Source of the DNA: Limonium bicolor
Lineage: Eukaryota > Streptophyta > Magnoliopsida > Caryophyllales > Plumbaginaceae
Length of the DNA stretch: 64,000 bases
Direction of reading: 5' to 3'
Assembly: GCA_023374045.1 (NCBI GenBank)
Contig: CM041780.1
Location: 168,760,085-168,824,084 of the forward strand
Position numbers and translations under genes: made by a program. The number at the start of each line of letters is the position of its first letter. The stretch's first letter is position 1. A model generated the notes under the pieces. The model did no database searches and was not told where the DNA came from. It saw only the letters and a list, made by a program, of their open reading frames with translations. This document shows positions 44,525 through 55,978 of this stretch, piece by piece.

Positions 44525-44924
44525 GTTAAGATTGAGGTTTTATCCTATGGGGATCAATTTATTCACACAATTATCTCTCTTAACAATACTTCTTTCTTCT
44601 CCACATTTGTATGCTAAACCTGATAATGATTGTCGAATTAGCCTTTGGAATCAGCTGTCTTCCCTTAAGGACCCCTCTGACCTGCCATGGATGATTTCTG
44701 GTGATTTTAATTCTATAATGTCATTGGATGAGAAAAAAGACGGTGTTAGAGCTCTAAATAGGGGTAGTAAAGCCTTTGCCGAATGGATTCACTCTAATTC
44801 TTTAATTTCCCTCCCTGCGAAGGGCACTCTTTACACTTGGTCTAATGGGTCTATATTTGAAAGACTCGATAGAACTCTTGTTTCTGCCAACTGGTTAGAT
44901 TCTTTCCCCTTTCCCACTGTCTGA
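44525..44924 (+). pseudogene. LINE endonuclease domain, C-terminal half
   Basis: Words of the AP-type endonuclease are visible: VLSYGDQFIHT in one frame, then WMISGDFNSIMSLDEKKDG and LPAKGTLYTWSN with ERLDRTLVSANW in another. The GDFN and TWSN motifs carry catalytic residues. The N-terminal half with the first catalytic motifs is missing, so target nicking is not possible from this copy. A SDHSP-type motif is recognisable just after, near 44938-44960. Confidence 0.8.
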
Positions 44925-45061
44925 ATCTTCCTAGGATAGGTTCTGACCACTCCCCGGTAGTTTCCCTCTTTCAGGACAGTGCCCTTTCCCCTAAAGGTCC
45001 TAAGCCTTTCAGATTCCAGGAGGCTTGGGCCACCCACCTCACTTACCATGATACTGTAAAC

Positions 45062-46776
45062 TTGTCTTGGTCTAAAGATGCTCATATCTCTTATAATCTT
45101 GACTCTCTAGCCAACACCCTTTCTATTTGGAATAAAACCACTTTTGGTAATATATTCCACAAGAAGAAGAGAATTTTGGCTAGGCTGAATGGGATTCAGA
45201 AAGCCTTAGAACATAGTCAGTCCCCTAGAAAGAGGAACCTTGAAGAGAGACTTAGAAAGGAGCTAGAGCAAATCTTAGTCAGTAAGGAAATGCTTTGGTA
45301 TCAAAAATCCAGAGATAAATGGATCCAATTTGGAGATAGGAACACTAAATATTTTCATAGGAGAACTTTGATCAAAAGAGGGAAAAACAAAGTTCTCTGT
45401 CTTGAGGACATGAATGGTCATTTGGTTGAGGGTGAGAAGAATCTCCTTAAATTAGATAGAGATTATTTCAAAAACCTTTTCTCTGATGACATTCCTGTTG
45501 TTCAGAATTTCAGTATGCACTACTTTCCCATGCTTAGAGTAGATCAATTAATTGTTATGAGGGAGGTACTAACCCAATCAGAAATTGAGAAGGTTGTCAA
45601 GAATATGAGTAGTTTTAAGGCTCCCGTACCTGATGGCTTCCCAGTCTGGTTTTTTAAGAATCGCTGGGAGATGGTGGGTAACAATATGTTTGAGATGATT
45701 AAAGCATCCTTTTGTTCTAGTCAGTTCAACAAGGATCTCAACTCTACTCTCCTCTGTCTTATTCCAAAAGTCCAGACTCCTTTATCTATGAAACAATTTA
45801 GGCTCATTGCTCTATGTAACGTAGCCTATAAAGTTTTAGCTAAGATCCTAGCCAACAGAATCAAATCTGTTATCTTTGATGTTGTATCACCTTTTCAGAA
45901 TAGCTTTGTCCCTCATAGACATATCCAAGATAACCATGTTATTATGCAGGAAGTTCTCCATGCTATGGGTAAAACTAAAGCTAAAGATGGGTGGATTATT
46001 ATCAAGGTGGACCTTGAAAAGGCATATGATAGATTATCTTGGAATTTTAATAGGAATACCTTGGAGTGCTTAGATTCCCATCAGAATTCATAGATTTAGT
46101 TATGTTTTGTGTAAGTTCTGTTTCCTTTAAAGTTCTCTGGATTGGTCTTCAATCTGAGGAGTTTTGTCCCACTAAAGGCTTAAGACAGGGAGATCCCCTA
46201 CCCCCTTACCTTTTTGTTCTCTGCTTGGACAGATTATCCCATATGATAGAATTAGCAGTTGGTTCTCAAAATTGGGTTCCCATTAAGTTATGTAAGAAAG
46301 GTCCTGCCTTGACTCATATATTCTTTGCTGATGACCTTGTCCTTATGGGTAAGGCAACTAAGGATAATGCATTAGCTATGAAAGAAGTTATGAATTCTCT
46401 CTGTTCCGTTTCTAGTAAGAGAGTGAGCTTTGATAAATCCAGGGTGCTCTTCTCTAAAAATGTGTTGCCTTATGATAGAATCAGCATTAGCAGGACTATA
46501 GGGATCCCTTTGGCTGATAAGTTTGGCAGATATCTAGGGATTAATCTAGTTCAAGGTAGGCCTAGTCCCAATCTATTTTCTGATCTTATTGACAAACTTA
46601 GGAAAAAAGTGGATGGATGGAAGGCAAAATCTCTGTCCTTTGCGGGCAGATTAGTGTTAGCTAATTCTGTCTTAGAAGCATCTTCCACATTCCAAATGAT
46701 GTCTCAAAAAATTCCTCATAACCCTTGTTCTAAGTTAGAAAAAATATATAGGAATTTCTTGTGGGGTCACTCATAA
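45062..46776 (+). pseudogene. LINE reverse transcriptase domain, one frameshift
   Basis: The first frame (45062-~46060) has RDKWIQFGDRNTKYFH, LCLIPKVQTPLSMKQFRLIA, LCNVAYKVLAKILANRIK and IIIKVDLEKAYDRLSWNF. The frame then shifts by one base near 46060. It continues with LRQGDPLPPYLFVLCLDRLS, the catalytic box FFADDLVLMG and GRYLGINL. It is otherwise well kept, which suggests a fairly young insertion. Reverse transcription would be primed at the nicked target. Confidence 0.9.
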
Positions 46777-48213
46777 GGAGAAAGGAAATTGCATACTGTA
46801 GCCTGGTCCACAATTTGCAAACCTAAAAATAAAGGGGGTCTTGGATTGAGAGATCTTTCTTGCATGAATAAGGCTTGTTTTGCTAAATTGAGCTGGAGGC
46901 TGATTCATAATCAGAATAGCTTATGGGGGAAAGTTCTTCTTAATAGATACCAGAAGGTTGTTCAGAGGATTCCTTCCCATACCTGGAGAAATATCCTGCT
47001 AAGCCAAGATATCATAGAGGCTGGTTCTAGATGGAACCTTGGGAATGAGAGGAATACTAATTTCTGGTCTGATAAATGGTTATATAAAGAGCCTTTAATC
47101 TCTCTTGCTTATAACAGTTTTGATCTGGATTTGTCTACTAAAGCCTATCAGTATTGGTCCTCGACTGGTGATTGGAATTTTAACCTGTTATCTAATCATA
47201 TTCCTCATAGGGTCCTGAATACTCTCTCTGGTAAGATTTTTAGAAATGAGGATAATGTTGATAAAGTAGTTTGGGAGGGGAGTAAGAATGGGCACTTATC
47301 TGTTTCTCAGGCTTATAATTTGATTTCTGAACAAGGGAATTCTAATTATATATGGAAATTGATCTGGCCTCTCCAAGTCCCAGAAAGGGTTAAAACTTGC
47401 CTTTGGTTCATTGCTCACAATGCTCTAAAGACTAAGAGCCTCTTATTTTCACATGGTCTCACTGCGAATGACTTATGTAGTTCTTATGGGAAGAGTGAAA
47501 ACACTGAACATATTCTTAGATGTTGCAGAGTTGCTATTGAAATATGGAGGAATTTGTATGGGAAGTTCAATCTTCCCTCTTTTCCTATTGATTGTTCATT
47601 TCAGTAATGGCTTAAATTGAACTTAAATTGTAAACTGAGCATTCCCTTTATAGATGGTGCAAAATGGCCCCGAATTTTTGCCGTTACTTGTCATACCCTG
47701 CGGTATTGGCGGAATTTTAAATATCATGAGAATTCAACTAAGGATTTGTTGCCTGCTAATCTTCTTTGGCACAGGTTGAAGATCTGGTTGATGAACTCCG
47801 AGAAGATTGGTAACAATAAGACTCTGCAAAGAAGCTGTCCGACAAGGCAGAATTGGGAGGCCCCACCTGCTTGTCACTTCAAAATCAATGCTGATGCATC
47901 CAAAATCTCGACAGGACACTCCTCAGCTGCCTGCGTTTGTAGGAATCATGACAGAAACTAAATGTTTGGAACCATGAGACAACTTGGAGATTCCACTGTG
48001 ATTGAAGCAGAAATGTGGGGCATCTATGATGGGCTTGTGAAAGCAAGAATTCTAAATCTCCAGCAAATCATATTGGAGACAAACTCCGAAGAGGTGTTCA
48101 ACCTACTCAAGAAATCATCTGTGAATCCCTTGGTTGAGAATATCACAAAAGCATGCTTAGATCTGATGAGCCAATTTTCCTCTTGCTCCTTTAGGAAAAT
48201 AAGTTGTAAATAG
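46777..48213 (+). pseudogene. LINE zf-RVT and RNase H region with in-frame stops
   Basis: It stays in the same frame as the preceding RT block, separated by stop codons near 46776, 47606 and 47961. Visible words are NKGGLGLRDLSCMNKACFAK, WSDKWLYKEPLISL, the zf-RVT core WPLQVPERVKTCLWFIAHNA with SENTEHILRCC, and RNase H (FKINADASKISTGHS; VIEAEMWGIYDGLVKARILN; ILETNSEEV). The expected catalytic Asp positions are present in the NADAS and ETNSE blocks, though the second reads Glu-Thr-Asn. Confidence 0.85.
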
Positions 48214-48320
48214 AATGGGTTAGCAGTCTGCTAGCTAAAGCTGCTCATGGTCTTTGTAATGGGTTCTCTTATTTTGAGTCCCTCCTCCTGTCTGTATGAA
48301 TGTTCTTATGGATGAGAGAC

Positions 48321-49824
48321 TACAGACAATATATTGTGAGTGGTTGGAACTGACGTATTTAAAACAATTGAAAAAGATATTAAAAACTTAAAATACCTTA
48401 CGGGCTGCAAACAAAATCCCGGTCACAGTAGTATAGTAAAGTGGAGGCGACCGGATATCGAACCGTGGGACTAAAGGGAATTATCTAATTCCTAAGCGTG
48501 TCACAAAAAGGGGGGAATGACTTGTTTTATTTTTATAAATAAAAAGGAAAGATAAAATTAACTGAGTAAAAGGTAAATTAAACGGGAATCCGGGTTCAGG
48601 TTATTATAGTCTGCTCTTTTATGCTATGTCTACCGGTTTTATTATAATAGTCTGGCAAAATTCCTGTTATTATCTTGAGGACTAAATCATAGACTCAAAA
48701 GAACTCGTTTACCAGAATATGCTCGGTCTAATCTAGATTCGAGCAAAACATGTAAACGGATTAAGTATGAGAAATTATATTTGCGTCTGAAAATACTAAC
48801 TTATTAAATCATAATAAGCTTTCTACAGATTTACGGCTTAATTAACCTGTCTATTTATCACGATCTGATCAAAATAGATTTAGTAAAGCATTTTAATAAA
48901 TTCATGTAATTTATTAAAAAGGCGAGAGATAAGCTTTAATCGTAACAAACTGTATTTAAACTAAAGCGGTAAAATATATTGCATAATTAATACAAACTTA
49001 TAATAACCATTCCCAGAGTATAAATATTCTAGCCTAACATATTAAATAGATAAACAGAAACAAGAGTAGTAGAAATCATCTATAATCGACTCCTGGATTT
49101 GTTCTGCTATTTGTATACGTCGGACTAGAGGTGGATATGGTGGAATGAAAAGAAAACAAAATGGATAAGACGGGAGAAGGGAAATGGGATGGACGTGAGG
49201 TTTGTGGTGTAGTGGATCGATGATGGATAGATCCTCGTTTAGGAGAGGAGGAATGGGTTTATATAGCAGAGGAATTTGAAGAAGTAGACAAGGAGGGCGG
49301 TGCAGTAGGTGAGATGAGTCTCATGCAGTAGGTGAGATGAGTCTCATGCATTAGGTGGGATGAGTCTCGGTGGAACGCACGGTGCATAATTGAAGGAAAA
49401 CAGTGCCGACATGCGTCCTGCCTGCGTCCGTGTTTTAATCCCCGGACATCTCTCAGGCATCAGTAGTGTGTGTCGTGTCCGGGTTTTCTTCCACGTGTAT
49501 GATACAGTGGCGCGCTGTTCTCCTTATGGCGTCCGCGGTTCTGTCCGCCCAAATATGGCCGGACGTCTCTAATCCTGTCCGCCCAAATATCACGGACGTG
49601 ACACGGTAGTAAGGTTAGCGCGTGCATGTCGTGTGACTCATTTTAATCCCTGTTTTGATATATCGATTTATATGGCTTTTTCCTACATTTAAACATATAA
49701 TACATCAGTTCATATCAAAACATAATTCTAGGAAAAATGCAAGATAAGTGAGAAACATTACTTAAAATGCTGCAAATTATAAGGTGATTAAACCTTAATA
49801 AGTCTATATGTTTCACACTTCTCA
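48321..49824 (-). repeat. 3' LTR of the Athila/Tat-like element (1.50 kb)
   Basis: The minus strand starts TGAGAAGTGTGAAAC and ends TTGTCTGTA. It carries a 23-bp triplicate at 49302-49370 (GCAGTAGGTGAGATGAGTCT...) and GTCCGCC...GGCCGGAC inverted words near 49530-49600. Confidence 0.9.
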
Positions 49825-51327
49825 AACTTCCTCACACTTAAGCTTTTGCTTGTCCTCAAGCAAATAAGGAGTGTAACTATCTCTAAGCCGTAGTATAAAA
49901 CAAGATTAAATAAGTGTAGAAGGGAATTAGGCAAAGTGACAATTGAAAGAATAATTATGCTCTCAGAAGTAGGTTTTTGCAAACAGTGAAAAAGAGCAAT
50001 TTTATAAAAGCATAGAAAAACTAGATTGCAGAATACAAGTTAGATTAGCCTGGGATTTTCCTCCAATTTCAGTTTTCTAACCCGGGATGACAAGGGGTGT
50101 GAAGTAATGCCTTATTCCGCAATACCTTTCAATACCACGTACTCATGTTTATAAATAAAAACTGCAATTTATTGCTTTCATTTTTTTAATGCATAAATGT
50201 TTATACAAAACAATTTTTTTATATATTGCATTATTTTTCTGTACCCCAAACTTTTCTCTCTATCCTTGTAGCGGTGTTGGGTCTTCTATCCCAGATCACG
50301 AGACCTTAGGTAGATAGGTGTTAAGGCACCCCGAAGGACTTAATAACCGGATAGACGAGGCCTGTTTTTGGTTTAGAAAAATTTATAAACAGTGGAGTAC
50401 CTTGCCTTTATCCTTTTCTTTCCTAACTTTCCAATCATTTCCAAAATCCCAAGCTAAGCTAAATTGGTTTTTACAATTAGCAGATCTATCGTATTTTTAG
50501 TGAAAATAGAGTATTTTGATTAAAAATAGTTTTATACAAACTCCTTTAAACAAAACGATTTTTCCAGTTGTCACTTGGCTTAATTTCAAACACTTCTACA
50601 ATTATTTTATCTCATTTTTTTTAAATTAAATGTTGGCAATTTAGAGTAGCAAAAAGCGAGTGTGGCATTAACGAACAACTGACATAATTTCAGGGAAAGG
50701 TCTCTACTTCCTCACACTTGAGAGGAGCAATGTCCTCATTGTTCAAAATAAAATCAAGAAAAGGACCTTTCAAAATATGCCAGACTCATGAAGGATTAAA
50801 TTTTTAATAAAGAAGCTTTAACGTAAGATAGGTTGAACATTAATATAATAAAGAAGTAACTGAGACTCCCCTGGTATCGTAGATTGAGGAAGGTGCCCTT
50901 CCTCACACTTAAAGCTTCGGTAGGGGTGAAACGTTCCTCACACTTAAGTTCACGCAAGTGTCCAACTGGGGAGATATCAAAATTGCCAGAACAACTGAGG
51001 TTGCTTTCCATATGTGAGTTCAGCTATATGTTGAATATAGAATTTATTTGGAAAAGAAAAACCTGTATAGCCAGCAGAATTCAAGTGGCAGCATAAATAG
51101 CAGTCAATTCCACCAAGATAAAATACATAAATATAAGATGTAGATGGAGTAAGAGAAAAAACATAAATAAAAATGCATTGCATAAAATAAAAGCATTAGA
51201 AATATAAAAAGATAGGTGAACTGTTACCTCCTGATTACAAAAAGTAAGACAAGATTAAAACAGTACGAGTCTACAATAAGTTAGTGAACAAGAGAGATAT
51301 ATAAAACTAAATAAAAGGAAAGAGAGA
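49825..51327 (-). other. Non-coding 3' interior of the Athila/Tat-like element
   Basis: Between the gag-like frame and the 3' LTR there is no pol similarity. CTCACACTTAAG/CTTCCTCACACTT words recur near 49830, 50707, 50900 and 50935, next to GTCCTCAAGC and ATGTCCTCATTG. Confidence 0.5.
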
Positions 51328-52703
51328 TCACTGCGGTGGCTGTGGTGGCTGCTGCGGTCCCTGGCCTATCTGAGCGAGGAGATGCTGTATGAGCTGAGCC
51401 GTCCGATCCTGCTGCTCATTCGTCCGTGCAAGCTGCTGAGCTGTCTGTGCCTGCAAAACCTCACTCCGGTCTAAGCGCTCTGTCATATGTGTCTGGGCTT
51501 CACGGAGCACAGTCTGCTCAGTCAGCATCCTCTGCTGTGTCTGCTCAAAGCTCTCAAACCGCTGGTGCATCTGCTGCTGCATCTGATGCAAGGCCTGAAG
51601 CTGGGTCTACAGCTCTGACGAAGGAGGTATCGGAATAGGAGCTGGAGCCTGCATCATGGTGGTCGTCGGTTCGTAGGGCTCAGCTCCCTGTGCTGTGGAA
51701 GGTGGCTCGGGATCAGCTGAAGGTGAAGCTCCTGTAGTAGGCCCTGCTGCAGTGGAGGATCCGGAGGAAGACATGCCAGTGCGACCTCTGACCCAGGTAC
51801 CGTCATCTAAGCGCATGAAGCCCCAGCGCCTCACAGTCTGCAACGTGACTGGGCGATCTCCCGTCCGGAGCTCTAATCCATGTGTGGCGCCCTCTGGAAG
51901 GACAGAGCAAAGGTGGTGCTGGATGAAGAAGGGAAAAATAGGCGTGATCTTCTTCTTCTTCTTCGTCCACAGATAGTACACCACCTTATGTAGCTGGCTA
52001 AACATCATGTGTGGAATAGAGACACGCTGAGCGGGTGGAGATGGCGAGAGGAAGTAGTCCAATAAAGCGCAATCCTCATCAGAAGCATCGATCGCGGAAT
52101 GGGGCCGAATCTGATGACTAAGGATCTCTAAGAGTAGTCTCTGTAACAAGGTGGGGAAACTCGTGAAAGGGAGGACATTCTTGTCCTCCTCCCCTCTACG
52201 TCGGGTCGTCCGACCTACATCCTGGAGCCACTTCGTCTTTGATCTGCGCAGGTGATCCTCTGTAAATCCTCTGTAAATCCTCTGATATGGTCTGGGCTAT
52301 CCGGAATCTGCAGTATAGTACAAAAGGACTCTGGTGTGATCTCGACGGGGAGATGGCGGATGAAAGAAGTAATCCTCTGGTTACCCGTCTGGGCATTCGC
52401 ATAGAACTCTCTGACCATGGCTGGAATGAAGAGTCCCTCGCCCATCTTTAGGACCCGTGAAAGTCCAAAACTAGCAAACAGGGTGTCCACCCCTGTGGCC
52501 TCGATCACATCAGGCTCTATTCGCCTCTCCATCACAAAATCCTTACCCTGGTCATACCAGGCACGAGCCTCTTCTGAAATAAATCCATCCTCCCGTAGAG
52601 TCGGCTGGGGAGGAGGTGCAGAAGAGGATTAAGCACCCTCGGGCCTTCCACTGCGAGGGGTGTCACTGATGCGTGCAACACTTCCACCGCGAGTGCGAAC
52701 CAT
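51328..52703 (-). pseudogene. Gag-like ORF of the Athila/Tat-like element, broken
   Basis: The minus strand begins MVRTRGGSVARISDTPRSGR at 52703 and soon meets a stop. The conserved region in 52535-52215 (FIPAMVREFYANAQ; RHLPVEITPESFCTILQIPD) resembles the 'putative plant transposon protein' domain (PF20167, from memory) of plant Athila/Tat-type gag ORFs. Tandem AGAGGATTTAC copies near 52265 shift the frame. The next part (LLLEILSHQIRPHS; MMFSQLHKVVYYLW) ends in a Pro/Ser/Thr-rich linker, then a Gln-rich coiled coil at 51591-51328 (MHQRFESFEQTQQRM). No zinc knuckle is seen. It was probably a structural particle protein; enzymes would be supplied in trans. Confidence 0.75.
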
Positions 52704-52836
52704 ACTAATGAATTTTGAAATTGAAATGTAAATAAATAGTAACAGCATAAAAAATTAAATCAATACCACAAGAGCATTAATATCAGGAATAAACAACTTA
52801 GTTTTTTTAAAATAATTTTTTTTATTATATACACAC

Positions 52837-52882
52837 GTCCGGGTCTGGGGGGCCGGACGCAAGGCCGGACGCAGACCCGGAC
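52837..52882. repeat. GC-rich inverted repeat (GTCCGGGTCTG / CAGACCCGGAC)
   Basis: Perfect 11-bp arms at 52837-52847 and 52872-52882 enclose two copies of GGCCGGACGC. It lies in the leader between primer-binding site and gag in an otherwise AT-rich interior. Confidence 0.85.
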
Positions 52883-53291
52883 AGAGCGAAGAACCCTAAT
52901 TCGAACCGCGTTTCCAGATTTCACATAAATCCACCAAATCTCATATCAATGTCGCAATTTTTGTAATCAAATCATGAGAATACTAGCATAATCTGTCCAG
53001 CAAACTACCTAATCTACCAATTTCAACTTAAATTCGAAGTTGCATAATCTGTAAAATAAAAGAAATGAAGAACATGTTTTACGATTTTAGTTTCTCCGGG
53101 TGAAATGTTGATTGTTGGTGGTAGCTGCGGTTGCACGTCGTCGCCGGAGTCGCTGCTGCGGTGGTGGCCTTGGCTGCACGTCGGTGGTAGAGCTGGTTGT
53201 GGCGGGCGGCGTCGCCAAAGGAGGAGGGCGTCGGGTTAAGAGGAAGAAGAAATAAAATCGGGAGCCAAATTTTTTTTAAAAAAATGCTGGG

Positions 53292-53462
53292 CGCGTCCGC
53301 TCTGTGTCCGTGCAAATATGGGCGGACGCGTTGTCTCCTTTCTTGCGTCCGGCCTTTTAAGGTCGGACGTGAGTTCTGTTTCTTTTTGTTTTTTTTTTTT
53401 GTTTTTTTAAATTTATTTCGTATAGTATGTCTGTATTTGTGTCCGGCTTTTAAAGGCCGGAC
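53292..53462. repeat. Cluster of three GTCCG...CGGAC palindromes
   Basis: Arms CGCGTCCGC / GCGGACGCG at 53292-53300 and 53322-53330; a 22-bp near-palindrome GTCCGG...CGGAC at 53347-53368; and another at 53441-53462 (GTCCGGCTTTTAAAGGCCGG...). Confidence 0.85.
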
Positions 53463-53566
53463 ACGCCTAAACTTCATTTTTTTTAAGTAAATAAACCGAA
53501 AACAATGAAACAAAAAGGAATTAAAATAAATGCAGTTTAAGTAAATAATTAAAAGAAAAAGGGCAG

Positions 53567-53800
53567 AATTTAAATGACAAGGGAATTTAAATGACAGTAA
53601 TTTAAATGACTAGAAAATAAAGAACTGAATTTAAATGACTGAAATTTAATTGACTGAAAAATTAAATGACATAAAATTAAATGACAGGAAATTAAAGACA
53701 GAATTTAAATGACTGGGAAATAAATGACAATAATGTAAATTGCTGGAATATTAAATGACAAAAATAATAGTAATCATATAAACAGCAAAAGAAAATGACA
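53567..53800. repeat. Degenerate ~18-bp array (AATTTAAATGACWG)
   Basis: About a dozen copies of (A)ATTTAAATGAC with variable A/G-rich spacers occur in the leader close to the primer-binding site. Strongly AT-rich, no coding. Confidence 0.75.
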
Positions 53801-53957
53801 AAATAAAAATAAGACTGAATTATGAAACAAAATCAATATAGCAAAGAGAATATTAAAACAAAATATTAACATAATAAAGAAAACAGATTATTATAGAAAC
53901 AAAATATTATAATATAACAGGTGAATTATCCGGGCTTAGGGACTAGACAAAGTCAAG

Positions 53958-53975
53958 TCCCCGACAACGACGCCA
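53958..53975 (-). other. Primer-binding site, Asp-tRNA type
   Basis: The minus strand reads TGGCGTCGTTGTCGGGGA, three bases after the 5' LTR end. From memory, Athila and Tat elements use this site, which supports the lineage call. Confidence 0.8.
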
Positions 53976-53978
53976 TTT

Positions 53979-55487
53979 TGCAGACAATATATTGTGAGTG
54001 GTTGGAACTGACGTATTTAAAACAATTGAAAAAGATATTAAAAACTCAAAATACCTTACGGGCTGCAAACAAAATCCCGGTCACAGTAGTATAGTAAAGT
54101 GGAGGCGACCGGATATCGAACCGTGGGACTAAAGGGAATGATCTAATTCCTAAGCGGTGTCAAAAAAGGGGGAATTAATTGACTTGTTTTTATAAATAAA
54201 AAGGAAAGATAAATTAACTGAGTAAAAGGTAAATTAAACGGGACTCTGGGTTCAGGTTATTATAGTCTGCTCTTTTATGCTATGTCTACCAGTTTTATTA
54301 TAATAGTCTGGCAAAATTCCTGTTATTATCTTGAGGACTAAATCATAGACTCAAAAGAACTCGTTTACCAGAATATGCTCGGTCTAATCTAGATTCGAGC
54401 AAAACACATGTAAACGGATTAAGTATGAGAAATTATATTTACGTCTGAAAATACTAACTTATTAAATCATAATAAGCTTTCTACAGATTTACGACTTAAT
54501 TAACCTGTCTATTTATCACGGATCTGATCAAAATAGATTTAGTAAAGCATTTTAATAAATTCATGTAATTTATTAAAAAGGCGAGAGATAAGCTTTAATC
54601 GTAACAAACTGTATTTAAACCAAACCGGTAAAATATATTGCATAATTGATACAAACTTATAATAACCATTCCCAGAGTATAAATATTCTAGCCTAACATA
54701 TTAAATAGATAAACAGAAACAAGAGTAGTAGAAATCATCTATAATCGACTCGTGGATTTGTTCTGCTATTTGTATACGTTGGACTAGAGGTGGATATGGT
54801 GGAATGAAAAGAAAACAAAATGGAGAAGACGGGAGAAGAGAAATGGGATGGACGTGAGGTTTGTGGTGTAGTGGATCGATGATGGATAGATCCTCGTTTA
54901 GGAGAGGAGGAATGGGTTTATATAGCAGAGGAATTTGAAGAAGTAGACAAGGAGGGTGGTGCAGTAGGTGAGATGAGTCTCATGCAGTAGGTGAGATGAG
55001 TCTCATGCATTAGGTGGGATGAGTCTCGGTGGAACACACGGTGCATAATTGAAGGAAAACAGTGCCGACATGCGTCCGGCCTGCGTCCGTGTTTTAATCC
55101 CTGGACGTCTCTTAGACATCAGTAGTGTGTGTCGTGTCCGGGTTTTCTTCCACGGACGTGTCTGATACAGTGGCGTGATGTTCTCCTTGTGGCGTCCGCG
55201 GTTCTGTCCGCCCAAATATGGCCGGACATCTCTAATCCTGTCCGCCCAAATATCCACGGACGTGACACGGTAGTAAGGTTAGCGCGTGCATGTCGTGTGA
55301 CTCATTTTAATCCCTGCTTTGATATATCGATTTATATGGCTTTTCCTACATTTAAACATATAATACATCAGTTCATATCAAAACATAATTCTAGGAAAAA
55401 CGCAAGATAAGTGAGAAACATTACTTAAAATGCTACAAGTTATAAGGTGATTAAACCTTAATAAGTTTATATGTTTCGCACTTATCA
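53979..55487 (-). repeat. 5' LTR of the Athila/Tat-like element (1.51 kb)
   Basis: Minus strand from TGATAAGTGCGAAAC to TTGTCTGCA. It matches 48321-49824 apart from scattered substitutions and small indels, including the 23-bp triplicate (54961-55029). Low divergence points to a recent insertion. Confidence 0.9.
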
Positions 55488-55549
55488 GAGACATTCCTTC
55501 ATTCACTCTAATGAATAAGTATATCTTACATTCTGATAAAAAAAAGAAA
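55488..55549 (+). mobile_element. LINE 3' UTR end and poly(A) tail
   Basis: The sequence continues the LINE 3' UTR interrupted at 48320 (GGATGAGAGAC joins GAGACATTCCTTC through the shared duplication). It ends in an A-rich tail (A8-G-A3) at 55538-55549. Confidence 0.7.
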
Positions 55550-55679
55550 TTTGTGTATATTGTCTTGATAAAACATCAAAACCTTATCCGTGTATATTGT
55601 GTTGGAGACAAAACTGTCTTTGGTTATATGTATCAGAAGGTTCATCTTTTTATCCGTAAGTATTGTTATGGGCATAGTA

Positions 55680-55965
55680 TGACAGAGTGGAATCGAGAGC
55701 AGGAAAGGAGAAACGAAAAGAACTGCTCGTATATTGAAAGATAGAATGAGAAGTGTTTCTTGACTGTACAGAGAGAGAGATAGTCCTTCGCTATCTCTCT
55801 GTATTATGCTAATATTTCCTTTATGTATATCTAACTAAAGAGACGACTAAGTCTCTTATATAAAGTAAAGGGCTGAGAAAAATACAGATGGAAAAGACCT
55901 ATATTACAAACTAGAAACGTAAATGTGATGTTCCTAAATACACAACTATACTTGTTACACCAATA
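55680..55965 (-). repeat. 3' LTR of the 55.7-60.9 kb copia element
   Basis: The minus strand runs from TATTGGTGTAACAAG to CCACTCTGTCA. It directly follows the polypurine tract. Confidence 0.88.
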
Positions 55966-55978
55966 CCCCCCCCCCCCC
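55966..55978 (-). other. Polypurine tract, run of 13 Gs
   Basis: The plus strand shows 13 Cs immediately inside the LTR; on the minus strand this is an all-G tract. Plant copia tracts are usually mixed A/G, so a pure G13 run is unusual. Length may be affected by sequencing. Confidence 0.75.

Larger units (their letters stand above)
44457..48320 (+). mobile_element. L1-type LINE, 5'-truncated, body
   Basis: Partial endonuclease, reverse transcriptase, zf-RVT and RNase H domains follow in L1 order on the plus strand. The 3' UTR is split at 48320 by an LTR element, with the LINE tail resuming at 55488. ATTTGTGT occurs at 44451-44458 and right after the poly(A) at 55549-55556, a possible target duplication; the word also occurs near 44431, so this is weak. 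Confidence 0.85.
48321..55487 (-). mobile_element. Athila/Tat-like gypsy LTR element with a gag-only coding region (7.17 kb)
   Basis: Two ~1.5-kb LTRs lie at 48321-49824 and 53979-55487, nearly identical by eye. GAGAC at 48316-48320 and 55488-55492 is the target duplication. The minus-strand primer-binding site TGGCGTCGTTGTCGGGGA (Asp-tRNA type) is typical of Athila/Tat lineages. The 4.15-kb interior encodes only one gag-like protein. No protease, RT or integrase is present, so mobilisation must have come from another element. It is inserted in the LINE 3' UTR. Confidence 0.9.

Noticed and set aside
53079..53513. Minus-strand frame of 144 codons in the Athila/Tat-like leader
   Set aside because: It lies between the primer site and gag, crosses the GTCCG palindromes and has no domain.
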